Origin: Pratylenchus scribneri
Taxonomy: Eukaryota > Nematoda > Chromadorea > Rhabditida > Pratylenchidae
DNA: 64,000 nucleotides
Reading direction: 5' to 3'
NCBI GenBank assembly: GCA_030063045.1
Contig: JAQSEB010000049.1
Location: forward strand, 1,054,001 to 1,118,000
The notes under the pieces were generated by a model. That model did not search any database, was not told where the DNA came from, and saw only the letters and a program-made list of their open reading frames with translations. A program made the translations under genes and the position numbers. Shown here one piece after another: positions 32,318 through 41,699 of the stretch (positions are counted from its first letter, which is position 1; each line of letters opens with the position of its first letter).

Positions 32318-32966
32318 ATCAAAATTGAAAGCGGATTGGTCCGAAATATTTGGGTTTATGATCTGGACCAATTTCCTATTATTTTTATTGCTTATTTTGG
32401 AATTTTTATACTTTGTTATTTTTTGGTCAATTTTGCTGCTGGCCAGAGTTTGCCGAGTCCAATCGGCAACAGAAAGCCGACAAACGAAAATTTTAAAAAT
32501 TTTAATTAATTTGAAAGCGGTTTTGATCTTTGCTGCAATCTCAGGAATGATCATGGCTGGCGAATACAACCCAAATTTCTCTGGAAAACGAGGAGAAACA
32601 TTGACACTATTAAAAGTTGTACAACAACCCAGTCAAATGTACGAGGATTTTACCGACGACAATGTTGGCAAAAATGTGAAGATGTGCAGCAATGGCAAGA
32701 AAAAACAACTACGACGACAAACATCATCGTTATCAACCGACAACAATTCCTCTTGTGGAGGTTTGCGGACAGGGTTGGCAAGTCGTGGTAAAATTGGATG
32801 CAACAACATTCCGACACTTTCAACAAGTCGGTTGGCAGCAACTACAAAGACACCATCAACAGCTGCTTATCATGCCCGCCATGCCAAGCCACCATCCGAA
32901 AGTCCACAAATAGCGGAGGGCCTTAAAGAAATGAAGGACAACTTGACAACAAGTCGACCAATTTAG
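32256..32966 (+). CDS. Membrane-protein frame of the LTR element, possibly the end of an env-like gene
   Basis: Overlaps the end of the previous frame in another register. From about 32330 it encodes an amphipathic segment, then a very hydrophobic stretch of about 30 residues (IWTNFLLFLLLILEFLYFVI and following), a basic stop-transfer, a second weaker hydrophobic segment (LKAVLIFAAISGMIMAG), and a long S/T/K-rich tail to the stop at 32966, just before the 3' LTR. Position next to the 3' LTR and a C-terminal membrane anchor fit an envelope-like gene, which some nematode BEL/Pao elements carry; this is inference from layout, not from a recognised domain. It may be only the end of a larger gene removed by the internal deletion. 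Confidence 0.45.
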   Translation: MRNSKYSNIKVNWENIFQQIESKLKADWSEIFGFMIWTNFLLFLLLILEFLYFVIFWSILLLARVCRVQSATESRQTKILKILINLKAVLIFAAISGMIMAGEYNPNFSGKRGETLTLLKVVQQPSQMYEDFTDDNVGKNVKMCSNGKKKQLRRQTSSLSTDNNSSCGGLRTGLASRGKIGCNNIPTLSTSRLAATTKTPSTAAYHARHAKPPSESPQIAEGLKEMKDNLTTSRPI

Positions 32967-32979
32967 CCGCCCCCGACCT

Positions 32980-33410
32980 TGTCGGAACCCCGACAAGAGG
33001 GAAAAAGACAACAATCATCACGCCTTGCTTTTGCCTATAAAAAGAAAGTTCTTCTCTTCTAAACTACGCTTCTACATTAATCATTCTTCAAAGAAAGAAA
33101 AAGCCAAGCGATCCTTATTATTTTTGCTCGCATTATTATAATATTTTTGGCGTGAAGTGAACTTTTTCTTCTCATTTTAATTTATTTTATTGGGGATTTT
33201 TGGGGGGAAAATTTGAGTTGTTCTCTTAGGATTTAATCCCATTTATTATCCCGATTTCCCCATCCAATTCCCTCATTCCCTCGAATCCCATTTCGTTCTC
33301 CCCTTTTGTCGTTTCACCAAATCTTGCCTAAAGGATTGATAGCGGATTTTGACAGCGACTTGTGGCCACAAGCTTTTTGGATTGTTACCGGCATAAACCC
33401 TGAGAACCGG
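32980..33410 (+). repeat. 3' LTR, truncated
   Basis: Identical by eye to bases 29466-29896, including TATAAAA at 33036-33042, then breaks off after GAGAACCGG. The next base starts the first 116-bp satellite unit. The missing 239 bases include the TTCCGACA terminus, so no target-site duplication can be read. Confidence 0.9.
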
Positions 33411-36400
33411 TCGAAAAAATATAATATATTTTGGGTATATGACTAAATTAGATTTAATGAAAGGGTCCTTCGCCTATATTTTTGGATGGAAAATAAATTT
33501 TTTAAAAAATTTTGATACATAAAAAATCGAAAAAATATAATATATTTTGGGTATATGACTAAATTAGATTTAATGAAAGGGTCCTTCGCCTATATTTTTG
33601 CATGGAAAATAAATTTTTTAAAAAATTTTGATACATAAAAAATCGAAAAAATATAATATATTTTGGGTATATGACTAAATTAGATTTAATGAAAAGGTCC
33701 TTCGCCTATATTTTTGGATGGAAAATAAATTTTTTAAAAAATTTTGATACATAAAAAATCGAAAAAATATAATATATTTTGGGTATATGACTAAATTAGA
33801 TTTAATGAAAGAGTCCTTCGCCTATATTTTTGGATGGAAAATAAATTTTTTAAAAAATTTTGATACATAAAAAATCGAAAAAATATAATATATTTTGGGT
33901 ATATGACTAAATTAGATTTAATGAAAGGGTCCTTCGCCTATATTTTTGGATGGAAAATAAATTTTTTAAAAAATTTTGATACATAAAAAATCGAAAAAAT
34001 ATAATATATTTTGGGTATATGACTAAATTAGATTTAATGAAAGGGTCCTTCGCCTATATTTTTGGATGGAAAATAAATTTTTTAAAAAATTTTGATACAT
34101 AAAAAATCGAAAAAATATAATATATTTTGGGTATATGACTAAATTAGATTTAATGAAAGGGTCCTTCGCCTATATTTTTGGATGGAAAATAAATTTTTTA
34201 AAAAATTTTGATACATAAAAAATCGAAAAAATATAATATATTTTGGGTATATGACTAAATTAGATTTAATGAAAGGGTCCTTCGCCTATATTTTTGGATG
34301 GAAAATAAATTTTTTAAAAAATTTTGATACATAAAAAATCGAAAAAATATAATATATTTTGGGTATATGACTAAATTAGATTTAATGAAAGGGTCCTTCG
34401 CCTATATTTTTGCATGGAAAATAAATTTTTTAAAAAATTTTGATACATAAAAAATCGAAAAAATATAATATATTTTGGGTATATGACTAAATTAGATTTA
34501 ATGAAAAGGTCCTTCGCCTATATTTTTGGATGGAAAATAAATTTTTTAAAAAATTTTGATACATAAAAAATCGAAAAAATATAATATATTTTGGGTATAT
34601 GACTAAATTAGATTTAATGAAAGGGTCCTTCGCCTATATTTTTGGATGGAAAATAAATTTTTTAAAAAATTTTGATACATAAAAAATCGAAAAAATATAA
34701 TATATTTTGGGTATATGACTAAATTAGATTTAATGAAAGGGTCCTTCGCCTATATTTTTGGATGGAAAATAAATTTTTTAAAAAATTTTGATACATAAAA
34801 AATCGAAAAAATATAATATATTTTGGGTATATGACTAAATTAGATTTAATGAAAGGGTCCTTCGCCTATATTTTTGCATGGAAAATAAATTTTTTAAAAA
34901 ATTTTGATACATAAAAAATCGAAAAAATATAATATATTTTGGGTATATGACTAAATTAGATTTAATGAAAAGGTCCTTCGCCTATATTTTTGGATGGAAA
35001 ATAAATTTTTTAAAAAATTTTGATACATAAAAAATCGAAAAAATATAATATATTTTGGATAGAGAAGGAATTAGATTTAATGAAAGGGTCCTTCGCCTAT
35101 ATTTTTGGATGGAAAATAAATTTTTTAAAAAATTTTGATACATAAAAAATCGAAAAAATATAATATATTTTGGATAGAGTAAGGAATTAGATTTAATGAA
35201 AGGGTCCTTCGCCTATATTTTTGGATGGAAAATAAATTTTTAAAAAAATTTTGATACATAAAAAATCGAAAAAATATAATATATTTTGGGTATATGACTA
35301 AATTAGATTTAATGAAAGGGTCCTTCGCCTATATTTTTGGATGGAAAATAAATTTTTTAAAAAATTTTGATACATAAAAAATCGAAAAAATATAATATAT
35401 TTTGGGTATATGACTAAATTAGATTTAATGAAAGGGTCCTTCGCCTATATTTTTGGATGGAAAATAAATTTTTTAAAAAATTTTGATACATAAAAAATCG
35501 AAAAAATATAATATATTTTGGGTAGAGTAAGGAATTAGATTTAATGAAAGGGTCCTTCGCCTATATTTTTGGATGGAAAATAAATTTTTTAAAAATTTTG
35601 ATACATAAAAAATCGAAAAAATATAATATATTTTGGGTAGAGTAAGGAATTAGATTTAATGAAAGGGTCCTTCGCCTATATTTTTGGATGGAAAATAAAT
35701 TTTTTAAAAATTTTGATACATAAAAAATCGAAAAAATATAATATATTTTGGGTAGAGTAAGGAATTAGATTTAATGAAAGGGTCCTTCGCCTATATTTTT
35801 GGATGGAAAATAAATTTTTTAAAAATTTTGATACATAAAAAATCGAAAAAATATAATATATTTTGGGTATATGACTAAATTAGATTTAATGAAAGGGTCC
35901 TTCGCCTATATTTTTGGATGGAAAATAAATTTTTTAAAAATTTTGATACATAAAAAATCGAAAAAATATAATATATTTTGGATAGAGTAAGGAATTAGAT
36001 TTAATGAAAGGGTCCTTCGCCTATATTTTTGGATGGAAAATAAATTTTTTAAAAAATTTTGATACATAAAAAATCGAAAAAATATAATATATTTTGGATA
36101 GAGAAGGAATTAGATTTAATGAAAGGGTCCTTCACCTATATTTTTGGATGGAAAATAAATTTTTTAAAAATTTTGATACATAAAAAATCGAAAAAATATA
36201 ATATATTTTGGATAGAGTAAGGAATTAGATTTAATGAAAGGGTCCTTCGCCTATATTTTTGGATGGAAAATAAATTTTTTAAAAAATTTTGATACATAAA
36301 AAATCGAAAAAATATAATATATTTTGGATAGAGAAGGAATTAGATTTAATGAAAGGGTCCTTCGCCTATATTTTTGGATGGAAAATAAATTTTTTAAAAA

Positions 36401-38358
36401 ATTTTGATACATAAAAAATCGAAAAAATATAATATATTTTGGATAGAGAAGGAATTAGATTTAATGAAAGGGTCCTTCGCCTATATTTTTGGATGGAAAA
36501 TAAATTTTTTAAAAAATTTTGATACATAAAAAATCGAAAAAATATAATATATTTTGGATAGAGAAGGAATTAGATTTAATGAAAGGGTCCTTCGCCTATA
36601 TTTTTGGATGGAAAATAAATTTTTTAAAAAATTTTGATACATAAAAAATCGAAAAAATATAATATATTTTGGATAGAGTAAGGAATTAGATTTAATGAAA
36701 GGGTCCTTCGCCTATATTTTTGGATGGAAAATAAATTTTTTAAAAAATTTTGATACCTAAAAAATCGAAAAAATATAATATATTTTGGATAGAGTAAGGA
36801 ATTAGATTTAATGAAAGGGTCCTTCGCCTATATTTTTGGATGGAAAATAAATTTTTTAAAAAATTTTGATACCTAAAAAATCGAAAAAATATAATATATT
36901 TTGGGTATATGACTAAATTAGATTTAATGACAGGGTCCTTCGCCTATATTTTTGGAAGGAAAATAAATTTTTTAAAAAATTTTGATACCTAAAAAATCGA
37001 AAAAATATAATATATTTTGGGTATATGACTAAATTAGATTTAATGAAAGGGTCCTTCGCCTATATTTTTGGATGGAAAATAAATTTTTAAAAAAATTTTG
37101 ATACCTAAAAAATCGAAAAAATATAATATATTTTGGGTAGAGTAAGGAATTAGATTTAATGAAAGGGTCCTTCGCCTATATTTTTGGATGGAAAATAAAT
37201 TTTTTAAAAAATTTTGATACCTAAAAAATCGAAAAAATATAATATATTTTGGGTAGAGTAAGGAATTAGATTTAATGACAGGGTCCTTCGCCTATATTTT
37301 TGGATGGAAAATAAATTTTTAAAAAATTTTGATACCTAAAAATTCGAAAAAATATAATATATTTTGGGTATATGACTAAATTAGATTTAATGAAAGGGTC
37401 CTTCGCCTATATTTTTGGATGGAAAATAAATTTTTTAAAAAATTTTGATACCTAAAAATTCGAAAAAATATAATATATTTTGGGTATATGACTAAATTAG
37501 ATTTAATGAAAGGGTCCTTCGCCTATATTTTTGGATGGAAAATAAATTTTTAAAAAAATTTTGATACATAAAAAATTGAAAAAATATAATATATTTTGGG
37601 TATATGACTAAATTAGATTTAATGAAAGGGTCCTTCGCCTATATTTTTGGATGGAAAATAAATTTTTTAAAAAATTTTGATACCTAAAAATTCGAAAAAA
37701 TATAATATATTTTGGGTATATGACTAAATTAGATTTAATGAAAGGGTCCTTCGCCTATATTTTTGGATGGAAAATAAATTTTTAAAAAAATTTTGATACA
37801 TAAAAAATTGAAAAAATATAATATATTTTGGGTATATGACTAAATTAGATTTAATGAAAGGGTCCTTCGCCTATATTTTTGGATGGAAAATAAATTTTTT
37901 AAAAAATTTTGATACCTAAAAAATCGAAAAAATATAATATATTTTGGGTAGAGTAAGGAATTAGATTTAATGACAGGGTCCTTCGCCTATATTTTTGGAT
38001 GGAAAATAAATTTTTAAAAAATTTTGATACCTAAAAATTCGAAAAAATATAATATATTTTGGGTATATGACTAAATTAGATTTAATGAAAGGGTCCTTCG
38101 CCTATATTTTTGGATGGAAAATAAATTTTTTAAAAAATTTTGATACCTAAAAATTCGAAAAAATATAATATATTTTGGGTATATGACTAAATTAGATTTA
38201 ATGAAAGGGCCCTTCGCCTATATTTTTGGATGGAAAATAAATTTTTTAAAAAATTTTGATACCTAAAAAATTGAAAAAATATAATATATTTTGGGTAGAG
38301 TAAGGAATTAGAATTAATGAAATGGTCCTTCGACTATATTTTTGGATGGAAAATAAAT
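33411..38358. repeat. 116-bp satellite array, about 43 copies
   Basis: Unit starts TCGAAAAAATATAATATATT and contains GGGTCCTTCGCCTATATTTT and a TTTTTTAAAAAATTTT palindrome; period is 116 (33411, 33527, 33643). Two main variants alternate in blocks: GGGTATATGACTAAATTAG and GGATAGAG(T)AAGGAATTAG. Other linked variants (GCATGG followed in the next unit by GAAAAGGTCC at 33600, 34411 and 34876) show that multi-unit blocks were duplicated. Later units have ATACCTAAAAA in place of ATACATAAAAA. Very AT-rich, no coding capacity. Confidence 0.97.
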
Positions 38359-38365
38359 TTTTTAT

Positions 38366-38757
38366 AATTTATAGGTGTCTAAATATAAATAGAAAATAAT
38401 TAGTTTAGACTAAGTTTGAAAGCCTTAAATTTTCTTTCCGTAGATAGCAGAAAAAATTTGAACAAAAATTTCGTCTGAAAATTATTTAATTCAATTATTC
38501 ATATCATGATAAGCCAATAGAATTTATCCACTAATTTATAGGTGTCTAAATATAAGTAGAAAATAATTAATTTAGAATAAATTAGAAAGCCTTAAATATT
38601 TTGTCCGTAGATATCAGAAAAAATTTGAACAAAAATTTCGTCTAAAAAATATTAAATTCAATTATTCATATCATGATAACCAATGAATTTTTCCACTAAT
38701 TTATAGGTGTCTAAATATTAGTAGAAAATAATTAATTTAAATTCGAACAATTTTTTA
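38366..38757. repeat. 166-bp tandem repeat, about 2.4 copies
   Basis: AATTTATAGGTGTCTAAATA starts at 38366, 38533 and 38698. The first two units are full length (167 and 165 bp) and contain GAACAAAAATTTCGTCT and ATTCATATCATGATAA. The third ends at the trr-1 fragment. It follows directly after the last satellite unit, which is itself diverged. Confidence 0.85.
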
Positions 38758-38760
38758 TAG

Positions 38761-39041
38761 TTGAACTCGACGCAAATCGGCCCGTTTAATTCTGGGCCGG
38801 AACAAAGTACTCTCCAATAACGAGAATGGCGTGGGACCAACTAGCAATTTGCTGATTCAAGCCCGATTACCCAACAATTTATGCCGAATGGATACCAATT
38901 TTCATCCATGGTCATGAATGAACAATGTGAAGATGAATTGATGAACGAAGAAAGGATCTCATTTATTATTTATTTTTTAATTTATTTTCATTTTTATTTA
39001 TTCATTTTAAAATTTACCCAATTATTAAATGTTATTTTTTA
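38761..39041 (+). pseudogene. Truncated copy of the trr-1 last exon and 3' UTR
   Basis: 38761-38786 matches the start of trr-1 exon 50 (26650-26675) and even keeps an AG before it. After a short unrelated bridge, 38811 onward matches 26920 to about 27130, including the FATC end NLCRMDTNFHPWS with a stop and the 3' UTR. About 240 bases of exon are missing between the two parts. No promoter or upstream exons. Divergence of roughly ten percent indicates an old duplication. Confidence 0.9.
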
Positions 39042-39152
39042 GTGCAAAATTTGCCAATCTAATTGAATTCCTGGATCCAAAATTGTTGATGGGAGGAAAT
39101 GGCGAGGAACGATGAAGAGGCAGAAAATGAATTATAAATGGAACAGAAGGAA
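39042..39152 (+). pseudogene. Fragment copied from trr-1 exon 31
   Basis: GTGCAAAATTTGCCAATCTA and the following about 100 bases match 17621-17725 of trr-1 (end of the folded part and start of the acidic linker) with substitutions and a small insertion that breaks the frame (GAGGAACGATGAAGAGG). It abuts the 3' UTR copy, so the order is the reverse of the gene. Confidence 0.85.
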
Positions 39153-39652
39153 AAAATTTTTTTATTTATTTCTTAAAATTTTATTTGGATTGTTAAATAA
39201 ATTTATTTTTTTCCCAAATTTCATCCAATTAAAATTCTTTTATCACAATTCTTTCATCACAATTCTTCCTTCTCAATTCTTCCATCGTCATGATTGTAAA
39301 ATTTCACCCTTCCATTCATTTCATTGCCAAAAAACGGGTTCCTCCGTAAATTAAAATCAAAATGAAAATAAAAATATAACTTTTGCCCAAGGGAATCTAT
39401 TTTCCCTAAGCAACATTTCAGGAGCCACTGAAAAGGGGGTGACTGATTAAGAAAAGTTTCATTCGGATAGCAATCAAACAAATCAATTTTACTCCATCCA
39501 TAAATATTCCATTTTGAGATAAAAGCCAAAAATTTGTTCCAAAATTTAATTTTTTCGTTTTTGGATTTCGGATAGTTTAATTTTCTTTTGGTTACATAAA
39601 ATTTCTGGTCCAAATGCCTTTTTTCCAATGTGAATAAATTTGTCCTATTCCT
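39153..39652. other. Short intergenic stretch
   Basis: Contains a 123-codon minus-strand open frame (39257-39628) with mixed composition but no ATG start (it opens with TTG), no recognised domain and a position just after the stop of the minus-strand cysteine-rich gene. I read it as 3' flank or UTR of that gene, not a separate gene. Confidence 0.35.
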
Positions 39653-40259
39653 CTATGTTAATCCACCTGTATCTTTTTGTTCATAATTGCACAACTCTCC
39701 TAAACATTCAGTACATTTGCACTCATCACTGACTTCATCAGGCAATAAAGCAGGATGTCAGTGGCGACTGGACATTTTCCGCAACTTTTATAAATTTCTA
39801 GAAAATATGAATAAACTAACGGATTCTATTAATTATAACCCGGATTAATTGTGAGATCGCTACAATAGAATGTTCAGCAGCCGCCATTGTTGAAGAAATT
39901 GCAATCCTCCTCAATGAATTTTGGAGAAGAATCAGAACGGCCACCATAACATTGCTTGATGGTACCTAATAATATTAATGCAATATTATAGTAAAAATAG
40001 ATATAAATTTGTCAAAGAATAAAAAAATATATTCATCGATTTCAAATTTCAATATTATTTTTAGGGCAAATTAAATGCCATAAATAATATCTATTACTTT
40101 TTATTTTCCCACCTTTTTCCTTGATCTTATTGCAACTAGGCCCAATGCAATAACTACACACACAGCTTCTATTGAAATAATCCGGGTTCAAAGTAGCAGG
40201 GCATTTACCGCACCTTTGATAAAATCTTAAAAATTTCCTATGTTAAATTCGTATTTTTC

Positions 40260-40780
40260 ATAATTAGGGCTGGCAAAAAGTGATATAAAAACGCAAAAAA
40301 ATTTATATATAAAGGGGGAAATTGCCAAAAAGTTAAATAAATTCAAAAAATGATACATTTTTTTCAGGAAAAATAATTTTGAAGAAGAAAGTCATCGTAA
40401 ATTTCGACCAAAATAATATAACAATGAATTTTTGACTAAAAATGGTCCAATGAGAAAAATACAAGATTGGTTCAGTGGAAAAAATTTTTTTGAAAAATTT
40501 CCTCAAAGAGGGAAAATTTTGATTTTTTTTGTAGAATTTCAGAAAAGTTCCAAAAGGCTCAAAAAGTGATAAAAAAATTACAAAAATGATATAAAAAGGC
40601 TTAAAAAGTGATATAAAAGATAAAAAGTTATATAAATAGCAAAAAAGTGATCAAAAGTTTAAAAAGTAATCAGAAAGTTCAATATTTTCGGCTCAAATCA
40701 AGTAAGAAAAGTTTTTTTTATTTGGTTTATAAGCATATTTAATGCTCTGTAAGAAAAAGTTATTTAACTACAATTGCCAG
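40260..40780. other. Intron of the cysteine-rich gene with AAAAGTGATATAAAA repeats
   Basis: About 520 bases between exons 4 and 3. Contains loosely repeated AAAAAGTGATATAAAA words (about 40276-40670) and no coding signal or RNA gene that I can see. Confidence 0.4.
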
Positions 40781-40926
40781 CCCTCTTCATATTTAACCCA
40801 TTATGGTTGTTCCTCCATAGCATATCTGGGTGTAACACCCTTTTACAGCACAGTATTCCATGGTAGAAATGTCCGCTCGTCCCACAAAACACATTTTATC
40901 TTGCTCTGAAGCGTGTTATGTGTTAA

Positions 40927-41221
40927 CACATTTGCGGATGAAATGGTCTGGTGCCGATAATGGCAAAGCTGCTGTGGCATTGTTTAGGGTATTTTATTAG
41001 GCATAAAATTAGCTACAAAATGACATCAAAAGCTTTGGCCAATGTTGAATATTCACCGAGTTATCCCCAAAAAAGGATAAAAATAAAATTAAACAAACGT
41101 AACTCGTTTAATGTATTTGATATCATTTTGTAGCTAATTTTATGCTTAATAATGTGCCATAAACAATGCCACAGTAGCTTTGCCATTATCGTCACCAGAC
41201 CGTTTCATCCGCAAATATCGA
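40927..41221. mobile_element. MITE with about 95-base inverted repeats and TTAA flanks
   Basis: The left arm (40929-41030) carries TTTGCGGATGAAATGGTCTG, GATAATGGCAAAGCTGCTGT and CATAAAATTAGCTACAAAAT. The right arm (41125-41219) is its inverse with about ten differences. Both sides are flanked by TTAA (40923-40926 and 41222-41225), the target of piggyBac-type transposons. The right TTAA is inside the splice donor of exon 2 of the cysteine-rich gene. No coding capacity. Confidence 0.7.
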
Positions 41222-41226
41222 TTAAC

Positions 41227-41453
41227 CTTTCGTCCACCACTCCTGCCTGTTGGTTTGTTGCACAAATTGTAATTGCAATCACTGCAATTACAATTTGCTG
41301 ATTTTTCCAGAAATCCCATTTCTTCACATTTTCCACATCCAATGTCGTTTTTATTTGGATCGGTACAATTTAATTGGAAACAGTCGTTGTCCTCAGGGCA
41401 AATAGAATATTCAATTTGTTGCGAAAAAGCCGTATATTCGTAGCATTTTATTG
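41227..41453 (-). other. Intact first ten-cysteine module (exon 2)
   Basis: Encodes IKCYEYTAFSQQIEYSICPE and onward with cysteines in the order CY, IC, DC, NC, GC, KC, NC, NC, DC, LCN, followed by KPTGRSGGRK and a GTTAAT donor. Acceptor is TATTTAG. With the G from exon 1 it is exactly 76 codons. No stops or shifts. Confidence 0.65.
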
Positions 41454-41699
41454 CTAAATAATATATTTTTGAATATTTTTGGATAAAATTCCATTAATCC
41501 AATCCTATATTTTTTCTTTCCTCCTATATTTTACCAAGCAATGGTGGCAAGTTGGCCATCAACAAAAGAAGAAAAATGAAGAGAGGCAAATTGAATTGAA
41601 AATGATCTGATAAAATATAAAAAATGTAAGCCATTTACACATTTTTCCACGTTTAAAAAAGTGAATAAAATATAAGGAAAGCAATGAAAAAATTATAGT

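Larger units (their letters stand above)
29466..33410 (+). mobile_element. BEL/Pao-like LTR retrotransposon, internally deleted, 3' LTR truncated
   Basis: Begins TGTCGGAACCCCGACAAGAG and has that same sequence again at 32980. The two LTR copies appear identical over all 431 bases of the shorter one (constant offset 3514). The internal region encodes a DUF1759-type gag-like domain and a membrane-protein frame but no protease, reverse transcriptase, RNase H or integrase, so the element cannot move on its own. At 3.9 kb it is well short of a full BEL/Pao element. The 5' LTR is complete (670 bp); the 3' LTR stops after 431 bp exactly where the 116-bp satellite starts. LTR identity implies recent insertion, yet gag appears frameshifted twice. 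Confidence 0.85.
39653..41634 (-). pseudogene. Secreted protein of three ten-cysteine (ET-like) modules, partly decayed
   Basis: Six exons on the minus strand: 41535-41634, 41227-41453, 40798-40903, 40113-40225, 39840-39965, and about 39653-39797. Exon 1 encodes a signal peptide (MAYIFYILSDHFQFNLPLFI, then FLLLLMANLPPLLA); its phase matches exon 2. Each module is split over two exons or lies in one, starts CY or CF, has a GC-G-K-C centre and ends C-x-C-x2-C-x4-C-N (NCNCSDCNYNLCN; SCVCSYCIGPSCN; ECKCTECLGELCN). This cysteine order resembles the nematode ET module and three-finger Ly6-type folds. Module 1 is intact. Module 2 has a one-base phase mismatch at the exon 3-4 join. Module 3 has an in-frame TGA in exon 5 and a frameshift in exon 6. 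Either the gene is decaying or the sequence has errors; a one-module protein could still be made. Such proteins are secreted or surface-bound; function unknown. Confidence 0.6.

Noticed and set aside
33411..38358. Regular array that could be mistaken for a CRISPR array
   Set aside because: Whole 116-bp units are repeated with no unique spacers, and the DNA is eukaryotic.
39257..39628. 123-codon minus-strand open frame
   Set aside because: No ATG start, no recognised domain, directly downstream of the cysteine-rich gene's stop; more likely 3' flank. Kept as a note in the intergenic entry.
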